Shown one piece after another: positions 55,824 to 64,000 of a DNA stretch of 64,000 nucleotides (within the stretch, counting starts at the first letter, position 1; every line of letters starts with the position of its first letter). Location: contig JASVEC010000032.1 in the NCBI GenBank assembly GCA_030770535.1, forward strand, positions 399,145 to 463,144. The letters run 5' to 3'. This stretch comes from Batkoa obscura. Taxonomy: Eukaryota; Entomophthoromycota; Entomophthoromycetes; Entomophthorales; Batkoaceae. The notes under the pieces are model-generated. The model saw only the letters and a list, made by a program, of their open reading frames with translations, did no database searches and was not told the origin of the DNA. Made by a program: the position numbers and the translations under genes.

Positions 55824-57469
55824 ATGCTGAACTCGTTTATCAATAATGTAACATTACAATTCAATTTATAATAGCAATATTAAAACTTCATTAGATATAT
55901 GATGAGTTAAATCTTATTAAGCTAACGTTTGATGTTGTAACTGGAAGGATAGATGGTATAAAAGAATCTGAAGTTCAAGATAAGCGAGGGATTAAAGGGA
56001 GCAGTCAAGAAATAAAAAGAGAAGACAAGGAAGAAGCTAAAAACGGAATTAAGAAAAATATAGATGATTATATAGAAACTAGTGAACTCTCAATTTCGAA
56101 ACAAGGGAGGAGCATAGATCCAGTCAAGGAGCAAGAAACAAAAGACAATTTAATTATAAAACAAGAGACAGCAGAAAGTTCGATTAAACAACAACAACAA
56201 GAAAAACCAGTAGGTGTTAAATGGTCCGAGATTAACGGGGAGAATGCGATAGATAATTTACTTTTTAAGATTGAGACGAAGCTTTTAACCAAAAAAACTG
56301 ACACTGGCCCTACAACAAGCAGGGTGCTTGGTAATTTAAACTTCAAGTCAAGTATGTTTGGAACTTCAATTCAACTTGATACGGGTATACCTGAGACTAT
56401 AACGAAAGTAGCAAAAGATTCAACGATGGAAAAAAATATCAATGAAATCATTAGTAAATGTGAAGAAATTGTAAAAAATACTGGTTTTTATTATCTTACA
56501 AGTGGTACTGAGCTTGATACCCCAGAAGGATTAAACAAAACATTGCTTCCAACATCATTGGATGATGAATTTACTAAAGGGATTGAAATTTCAGAGCTTT
56601 ATTCAAAGCATGAAGTATTTCAAAAGCAAATTCAACAAGAGGTTAAGGAAGAAGCTATCTTAAATTGTGGAAATCATTTGGCACTTATTTCGAATGATAT
56701 TATAGATTATTATACTAAAAAAGTTTTTCCCGCTATTAGTGAGAGTGAAGATTGGAAAGAGTATATTGATGTTGTAAATAATAGAGTTAAGGAATTGTTT
56801 AATGTTATCCAAGAGTATCCGGAGGAAATGAGACGTTCAGTAAGTATCATTTAACTCATAATTTATTTTACACATTAATATTTTAGGCTGGAGAAATCTT
56901 AGAAATATTAACAGAAGCGAGTGGACTTAATCATATCATTGGAGAATATTTGCTTTTTAGAATTTATTCTATTTTGATTGTAATAAGATTATTATTACTA
57001 TGCTATTTTATACTAATTTACATTATCAGGAGACTGTATTGACTTGTAAATCCAAAGACTCAGTTGATACTCTTATTAAGTTTTCGAAGTGTGTTTATAA
57101 AATCAGACCTGGGTTTTCAGAATATATATTTATTGCTAAGCTAGTTAATGAGAATCCATATATTCTTTTTAAAGACTTGAATGATAGAAAGATGGTAAAC
57201 CAATAATTAATAATATCACATATTAACATTAATAACTGTTATTTACTATTTAGATCCATAATATTGCCTTAAAAGATCATAACGCTCTATATCAACTTCA
57301 AAATCAAATTAAAGAAACTGAAAGTATCGTAAACAAGAACAAAGTTACTAAACTTAACATAAATTATTCAGCTAGTGAGGATAAAAGGAAGGAAGCTTAT
57401 GAAAACTTACGCATTTTCAACCTTAACCAGCTTATTGACAGCTTAAATATCTATCAAATAAGTAACTGA
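55824..57469 (+). CDS. Unrecognised five-exon protein, perhaps GLE1-like
   Basis: Exons 55824-55847 (MLNSFINN), 55922-56839, 56887-56979, 57030-57194 and 57254-57469, all with GT-AG ends and in phase. The first ~120 residues are highly charged (Lys/Glu/Gln) and disordered-looking. Then comes a helical domain (EKNINEIISKCEEIV, QIQQEVKEEAILNCG). The C-terminal part has SGLNHIIGEYLLFRIY followed by EYIFIAKLVNENPYILF, which distantly recalls the C-terminal helical repeat of the mRNA export factor GLE1. That likeness is weak, and I would treat the protein as unassigned. Confidence 0.45.
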
Positions 57470-57818
57470 GCTATTAATTAGTGAAGATGAAAGCTTGTAA
57501 AATTTGTGCATTTTTAATCACAATCAATTGGTAGCTTGAATATCTATCAAATAAAAAAGGACACATTTTTATGCTTAAAATAGTTTATTTATTACTTATA
57601 TTAACTAAAATAACATCTCATGTGTATTATTATTATTTCTTTATAATTTTTAATTTTTAAAAAAGAATATAAAAGAACTTTCTATAGCGCATTTACCATT
57701 TAGGTAGAAACCATAAAAATTCTTGAAAATTCTTGAAAGTTAAAGCAACTTCAACAAATAAAAAGTAAAAAAGTAGAAAGTGGCATTTAAACTTGGTAAC
57801 TCTTTTTTTAAAATAATA
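57470..57818. other. Intergenic, AT-rich
   Basis: Contains a partial repeat of GACAGCTTAAATATCTATCAAATA (57438-57462) as GTAGCTTGAATATCTATCAAAT at about 57530-57551. This is a short local duplication of the end of the preceding gene. No gene. Confidence 0.45.
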
Positions 57819-59033
57819 ATGGCAGAATCAAATCAATCAGCTTCTAACGATACATGGTCTAATTTAAGTGGTAAATTTGGGCCATTGGCCAGCAAAATAA
57901 GCAAGGGATTTACACAAGCCAAACAATGGAGTGAAGAGAAGTTAGGCACTGCTTCGGATGTCACTGAGTTACCTGTAGAATATCTTGAACTTGAAAAGGT
58001 AACTAAGCTAAATAAATAAATCATCAACTATAAAATAATCTAATAAATTAAAAAGAAAGTAGACACTATAAGAAATTTGCATTTACAAATGATAAAAGTT
58101 GTCAAAAATTATTCCGCTCAGTTAGGTGATACTGTTTTACCAGAAAGCTTACAGGGATTTACAAAAAGTATTACTGAAACATTTAACACTGGTAATGGGC
58201 CTGTAGCTCCACATGCTACTGAAAATAATGATCCTAAAACAGTATATAACGCTTTTGCTAAGACTGCATTTGAAGGTGCTGGTGTACTAGGAACTGATGA
58301 GCCTTTCGGTAATTTAAATTTAGTTTAGTTTGTTAGAATTCTGGTTAATTTTTCTAGGTACCGTTTTAATGAAATTCGGTTCGGTAGAAGATAAAATAGG
58401 CGATAGTAAGACAAGAATGGTAATAATAATAATGATAGTATTTTAAATCAATTAATCTTTTATTTATTTAAATAGAATCAAACTATTCAAAAACAAGTAT
58501 TAACCCCATTAAACTCTACTTTAAATACAACTATTCAATTAGCTATGGTGAGTTAAAATATGATATCGTGGATGGTTCTTTATTAATGTTTCTTTAGAAA
58601 GCTCGTCGAAATGTAACTAATTTAAGACTCGAGTTGGATGGGTTAAGATCCAAACATAGAAACGCTAAACCAGAAAAACTAGCTCAAGTAACTATCATAA
58701 CTAACAATAACTCAAAGAATACAACTAACACGAAAATAGGCCAAAAAAGAAATAGATGATGCTGAAGAAGCTTTAGTACTTGCAGTAGATGAAGCAAGTG
58801 AATTAATGCGAACAGTCATTGATAATGTAAGTAATTAATATACTCATAAAAATAGTACATAATAATATTTTGACTCCTAATAGCCAGAACCACTTCGTAA
58901 TTTGGCAGAGTTAGTAGCTGCTCAAATGGATTTTTACAAAGAAGCTTATGAGTTGTTAGCTGATATTGCTCCTGAAATTGATGAAATTCAAGTCACCCAT
59001 GAATCCCTTTATCGTCAAAGTCAAGCAAATTAA
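57819..59033 (+). CDS. BAR-domain protein, Gvp36-like
   Basis: Seven exons: 57819-57998, 58056-58308, 58358-58419, 58476-58547, 58598-58687, 58740-58826, 58884-59033, every intron short with GT-AG ends. The joined protein is about 297 residues, almost all alpha-helical: MAESNQSASND lead, EEKLGTASDVTELPVEYLELEKKVDTI, then long amphipathic helices (NQTIQKQVLTPLNSTLNTTI, ARRNVTNLRLELDGLRSKH, EIDDAEEALVLAVDEAS, AELVAAQMDFYKEAYELL). The sequence TELPxEYxELExKVDTI and the order of helices match yeast Gvp36-type BAR proteins, which bind curved Golgi/endosomal membranes. ATG at 57819 gives the expected N-terminus. Confidence 0.85.
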
Positions 59034-59439
59034 TCTTATTAAAAATTAGTTTTTACAAAATTAATATTTTTAGTTTGTTGATTAGTTTTAGGTGTCATGA
59101 TGTAATAATATGCTATTAAGTTTATATTAACAATAAATTTATTAGATGAAACATTAATAAAAGATAGTATTTATCATTCAATAAAATGAAGACAAATTTA
59201 ATACAATAAGACGTAACGTTAATTAAAAACTGCAATTTTATCTATAAGATATCATCCTTATCTTCCCAGCATCTATATAAATTATATTTCTTTTAAGTAT
59301 CATCACACATTCGAATCGTTGATTTTGAGATTCAGTTTTGAGTTGAGCCTGAGGTTGGTTATCGATCTCTCAAATTTTAGCTTGAACGTTTAATCTTTCC
59401 AAAATTAGTACTATAAAATCTTCATTATCATCGTCATCC
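59034..59439. other. Intergenic between convergent genes
   Basis: AT-rich, no gene recognised apart from the trailing 3' region of the methyltransferase relic. Confidence 0.4.
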
Positions 59440-62400
59440 TTAAAATAACTTTTGTTTCTTAGGTCTTAAATTAACATCGATAGCTTGTCCTTGAACGTTT
59501 TTATCCTCAAGTTCATCACTTACCTTGTTACTCGCTTTAGCTGATAAAGTTCTTCCAACAGTAACCTGTCTATTTTCTTGATTGATAGTTTTTTTGACTG
59601 AGGGTGCATTGAGTAGTGATGGATTGTTATAGTTTTTATCTAAAACGGGTAATAAATAACCTTCATTAAGTTCCCTGTTAGTGTTGTTTTTTAAATTACT
59701 TTGATCCTTGTCATTTAATGCTACAGCTTCTATCAGCTTAGATGATAAAACTGAAGCCAGAGGAGAAGGTACATCATTATCAGCCTGATGATGCATATAA
59801 GGATGTTTTCTTTGGCTTCATCAGTTTTTCCATCTTTTAAATGCTATTTGAGTGGAAAAACCATTGGTAAAATCCTTAAACGCAAAAATACATTTCCATA
59901 TCTTTGGTATCATCCTGATCATATGAACTTATCTGGAAAACCTTAAGCTCTACCGTATTCACGTACAGTAATCACTTTATTTTGAGATAGATGAATAACA
60001 GTATCCTGTTTACCCATAGATTGGATATCCGTTAAAGCAGTTAAGAAATGTCCTTTAAAGTCCAATCTCGCAAATAAGCCTTTCCGGCTTAAACACCATA
60101 GCTTTAATTTTTCTGATAAGGAGGAGTGATTAGAACCTGGTACCATGGAGATACGGCAGATCCTTTCCACCGTTATATCGTTAAATGATCGAGTCACATG
60201 GTTGAAATACTTCATAGCACTTTGTCGAGAAAGTCGTTGGAATTCAGAAAATGGTTTCATAATATAATTTGTTTGCATCTTACCAATATAAACTGTATCG
60301 ATTTTGATCTTTCTAAAATGATTGATTGAGTTGTTAGTTATTTTATAGTCTGGGTAAACGATACATTATTATCGTACTCAAACCCTTCTAAATTGGCAAC
60401 TACATCATAAATTGTTTGTGCTGGATGTGGTACACAATGGTTAGTAAGATTTATTGCTATATAAAAAACACTATTAGATAATGAGATATTTAATCAACCT
60501 ATTTTATGGAAACGATGTGTTGGCTCTGGGTAATATGCAAGATGATTGTCTAAAATAGTACCCCAGACAATGACACGACGTCTTGATTGAGCCAAACCAA
60601 AGTTGCCAGCCTGTTGAGTTGAAATACGATATTGATAGCCCATATGAGTAAGGCATCTAAAAACGAATTTGATCTATTCCATTCTAATACCTCCTTCAAT
60701 CATATTGATCTCCTTTTGATTACCTTCTAATCTAGAATTTAACGGCTCGCGTATATTTTCTGATACAGAGTATTTTAGTCGATAGAAATCTACATAACCC
60801 ATGGCAGTAGCAGTTACTGAATTTTTAATATCATTTGCTTTTTTAAATCTATTGATATCCGAAAGTTCCTGGCAGGGTGGGCCACAATAAATCAAGATAG
60901 CTTCTCCAGGCTGTGGCATGCCTGATAATTGCCTCCCCATAAAATCTTTTGCTGAAGGAAGTCCATTCTTATCGCTTGTATTAATACCTTGATTCAATAA
61001 AAAGTTAATATATTGATCGTATACTGTTGTACTTGGGAAATTCTTTTTAAATGTGATAGCTGCACCTGGGTTAAATTCGATAGAATAGCTAGTATGAACA
61101 ATCCACCCTTTTCCATTCCTGGTGTAAGGCTTCTATATCCTGAAAACATATTTAAAGCTACTAATGATTTACAATTATCATATAAGTCGTTTGTTTCTTT
61201 AATGTGCTTCAGTCTGTACTCATTACATAATTGACAACATTTAAGTTCTTTCTTACTAACGTTGATTATACTTCCGTTCTCATCTTCACCACTTTTAATG
61301 TAAAAGGTACTATCTTCCGACTTATAGCTATCTAAATTTTTAACATCCTCGATACACTTGAGATAACAAGCACCCTCTAGTTTATCTATAGCCATAATGT
61401 AATGTTTACTAATTTGATATATATCTTGGATCTGGTATAAACTTCCTTGGTCCATAGCTAGAATTTAAGGCCACAAAGTCAATCGTTTTTTCAAATTTTT
61501 TATAACGTCTTAAATGAAATTTGATAGTCTTATCTAATAATTTTCCCCAGAGCTTGTCCCTATTATTATTTTTATTGAACGGTACTATTTGAGCAGTGAC
61601 ATAATAAGTTTTTCTTTCTTTTGGTAAAACATAAACAAAATTACAAGAATGATATTCAAAGGACCTATGTTTCATACTACTTGTATTCTTATCAATCTCG
61701 CTTGGATTTAACTTATTGCAATAAAGCTTAAACTCCCAACTCTTAGAAATAGACAGCTTGGTATCAATAAAAGCTCTGTAGCAATCTCATAAAAATATCT
61801 GAAAAAGAAAGAGTCAATAAACTTGGTCTCATCTTCTTTTATTGTCATATGGCTCACTTTAGTCTTTGCAACAAATTGATTCAAGGAATAAGTTTCAATA
61901 TAATCCGTAAAGAATAATTCATTTTGCTAAACTAGCTCTCCCATAATAGCTTCATTACTTAGCACAAAAGCGCGTCATAAAGCTTTTTAGTTTTGTTTGC
62001 TTCAAATAAAATACATACATACAATACGATTTGGTCGGTTTTTAGCATCTTTTACAATGATAAAATCCCTACTTTTATGCTGTCATTTTTACTTTTGCTT
62101 ATGAAAATAAATCAATCTTTGGAAATGATTGTATTTTTCTTCCAGCCCATTCGGATATACTTATAGTTGGTTTTCCGTACACTAACCGATAGTGTAGCTT
62201 TTCTCTAACTTCTTTTTAATTGATTTTCTTTTGCTTCCTCAGCAGGTTCATGATTAATAAGACCATACGCTAACTTTGAAATAATTTTGGTAAAAATTGG
62301 AGGAATTGTTTTATCCTTTATCAATAAACTTTGCTTACCAACACTTCTATGGACTCTGAGTTCCTTTTGGTAAGGTAATTCGAATTTATCATCTTGTATT

Positions 62401-63110
62401 TCCATCAACCTGGTAAAGGATAGGATAGTAAAAAAATCCATACTTACTGTTTTCTTGCATCTACATCACAATCTCTTCTTCGATATAAGCTATTAGTCTT
62501 AAAAAAGCTTTTATATTCATTTTCATTATTGTGCAGCTTGGAAATGGGGACAAGCTTTCGACGATTCTGGAAATACTCAAAGGAACTCTTCGTATACTAA
62601 GTTTGGGTTTTTAGGCATATCATTGATAACAAGATCAATTAATCGAGTTCTCATCAAATAATCTCTATATTTAGAATAACATTCTGGATTTGGATTACTG
62701 AGTTTATACCAAACATAGGTGGTATTTAGGAAAAGTTCACTGTTTATTGATTAATTTTCTAGATAAAACTGAAATCAATTACCTTGATTCATATAGTATA
62801 AATGCCATCTCCCAATCAAAGATAAAACCAAGTCTTACAGATTGATTAGGGAAATTTCTTCGTCTAACAAAGTCTTTTTTTTATCTGCTTCCACTTGATC
62901 GTTATCAATGTCATTACCATCGTCTTCACTCTTAAGGATAACTTGACTACTTTCCTCATCTTTTGAAGCTTTTACAATACCAATACCAAGGATCTTCTGT
63001 TCTCGTTATCAATCTCATCCAAACTGGTATAATATTATTGTTTAAAGTGTCATAAAAAATAAAGTCTTTTAGGATTCGAACGGTAAAAGGTTTCCATCCT
63101 TATTTGGGTG
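59440..63110 (-). pseudogene. Decayed DNMT1-type DNA (cytosine-5) methyltransferase
   Basis: Recognisable parts in gene order: replication-foci-type domain (63100-62600, KPFTVRILKDFIFYD, VWYKLSNPNPE, MRTRLIDLVINDMP), BAH-like segments (61675-61200, DSTFYIKSG, CCQLCNEYRLK), motif I (about 61150-61090), motif IV PPCQ (about 60872), ENI motif VI, QSRRRVIVW motif VIII (about 60560), target-recognition block NHVTRSFNDITVERICRI, then MGKQ and TVRE...GFPD of motifs IX-X. Lesions: a frame change near 61095, in-frame stops at 60674-60676, 59943-59945 and 59919-59921, a further frame change beyond, and a MITE at 59798-59898 in the last exon. Motif I reads LNMFSGYRSL and motif IV PPCQEL, where the family has LDxFSGCGGL and PPCQGF. 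The catalytic Cys is still present. The gene is not functional as assembled. Confidence 0.88.
59798..59898 (-). mobile_element. GGGGATG-family MITE inside the methyltransferase relic
   Basis: TA-flanked 101 bp copy (TAAGGATGTTTTCTTTGGC to ACATTTCCA). Without it and one TA, the minus strand reads DTKDMHHQADNDVPSPLA in one frame, the family's C-terminal motif X region, so it landed in an exon. Confidence 0.85.
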
Positions 63111-63576
63111 TATTACCTCCTTTTTGTCTTTATTCAAAGAAAACAATTCTTGTTGATCTTTCTGATAATCTGTTAGTTTATGTTTATCTTATGTTTACTT
63201 TGTGCTATTGTAATTTAATTAAAACCAGACTTTAGTTGAACTTTACTGAATTTCTGTTTTGTTAAAGTCAATAAAACTTGTTTACCAATAAAAAGTGTGT
63301 ATCCATAACAAAGTTCTCCAACAAGAGAGTATTTTAAACTAAAAAGAATAAGTTACAATAAATTACAGAAACCAAATTAATGATGATAGGAACATTATGT
63401 GAAAGTAATTAAGAAAACGTAAATATATTGACTTTCGTAAATAAGGTATTAAATATCAAGTAACTTCATCTTAGTTTTGGAAATAATTTTCATATATATA
63501 TTATAATAAATTTATAGTGCGTAATGGTGAGTGAAGTCACTTTTGCTTCACTCTTTAAATTGCATCTAAATAAATA

Positions 63577-63676
63577 TATATAAGTCTTTTTTGTTCAAGA
63601 ACTTTAACAATGCTTTTCCACTTAATAGGACCTAAAATATCAAAAAACAAACGAAACTAAACAAGACATCCTCATA
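63577..63676 (+). mobile_element. Degenerate GGGGATG-family MITE
   Basis: TTTTTTGTTCAAGAACTTTAAC, core TTTTCCACTTAATAGG, end AAGACATCCTCA followed by TA. The left end is worn. Confidence 0.6.
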
Positions 63677-63985
63677 TTCAAAAAGCTAGGCAACTTAAAA
63701 ATCTAACTTGTATTAAAAATAAGCGTTAAACTTATATATATTATTAGTCATCAATTAGAAGCTTGAATATTGCTGAAAGTTTTGATAAAATAAAACACTG
63801 ATTGAAGGCCAATTACAAAGCTTAATAGTTAATATTGTAACAGTAAAATTACCTTTAAATGTTTTCTATACTTTTTTTTACTGATTTTTAAGCCAATTAA
63901 GTTGATTTAAGCAAACTACGAATGAAAAAAACTATTTAGCTAATGTTAAAAAATTAGTGGCGTTTTGTTAGCCAAATATTAAATT

Positions 63986-64000
63986 TGGGGATGTATTTTT
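63986..64000 (+). mobile_element. Start of a GGGGATG-family MITE cut by the window edge
   Basis: TGGGGATGTATTTTT, the family's first 15 bases; the rest lies outside the window. Confidence 0.75.

Larger units (their letters stand above)
63111..64000. other. AT-rich DNA with MITE remnants
   Basis: No gene. A degenerate MITE lies at 63577-63676 and the start of another at 63986-64000. A short perfect hairpin GAGTGAAG / CTTCACTC occurs at about 63531-63555. Confidence 0.5.

Noticed and set aside
63070-63095. GGATTCGAACGG resembling the T-arm of a tRNA gene
   Set aside because: No cloverleaf around it, and the sequence codes for KPFTVRILKDF of the methyltransferase relic.

Overview
The window looks like nuclear DNA of an early-diverging, very AT-rich fungus. 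Host genes carry short GT-AG introns of about 40-80 bp. The recognisable products fit a fungus: an MRH4-type mitochondrial DEAD-box helicase, a Nic96/Nup93 nucleoporin, a Gvp36-like BAR protein, complex I subunit NDUFA13, prefoldin subunit 2, DUF4436 membrane proteins and a DNMT1-type cytosine methyltransferase. The exact lineage is not determinable from sequence alone; a zoopagomycotan or other former zygomycete is a guess. All exon boundaries are read by eye.

Bases 1-31,850 are a nest of mobile elements. The main player, called element A here, is a 2.47 kb DNA transposon that duplicates TA. It has imperfect inverted ends beginning TGGGG and one intact copy (18708-21173) encoding a 567-residue transposase. 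Around it lie partial copies in both orientations, two large inverted duplications (about 1.9-5.9 kb and 10.8-15.7 kb) and a non-autonomous derivative subfamily. Both the A copies and the host intergenic DNA are peppered with about 30 copies of a ~100 bp MITE. The MITE shares the terminal TGGGGxTGT and the TA target with element A. One A copy is split by a complete-looking Ty3/gypsy-type retrotransposon (23380-30932) with two 400 bp LTRs that read as identical; two solo LTRs of the same family lie at 684-1125 and 16567-17029. All three insertions have 4 bp target duplications. From 5,996 to 10,588 and 11,983 to 14,456 there is AT-rich DNA with degraded repeats and no convincing gene.

Bases 31,850-64,000 hold host genes on both strands. 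In order they are: MRH4-like helicase (-), a HEAT/CLASP-like protein (-), Nup93/Nic96 (+), an M50B-like membrane protein (+), NDUFA13 (-), an unrecognised Asn/Ser-rich protein with a short tandem repeat (-), prefoldin subunit 2 (+), a small doubtful ORF (+), two divergently transcribed DUF4436 paralogues, a TMEM70-like protein (-), an unrecognised five-exon protein (+), a seven-exon BAR protein (+) and a decayed DNMT1-type DNA methyltransferase (-).

The points most worth a second look are: element A with its C2HC plus D-D-E layout and the MITE it probably mobilises; rearrangement junctions that fall inside MITE copies; and the ruined DNA methyltransferase, whose changes look strongly biased to G-to-A and whose last exon holds a MITE, close to an expanded transposon nest.
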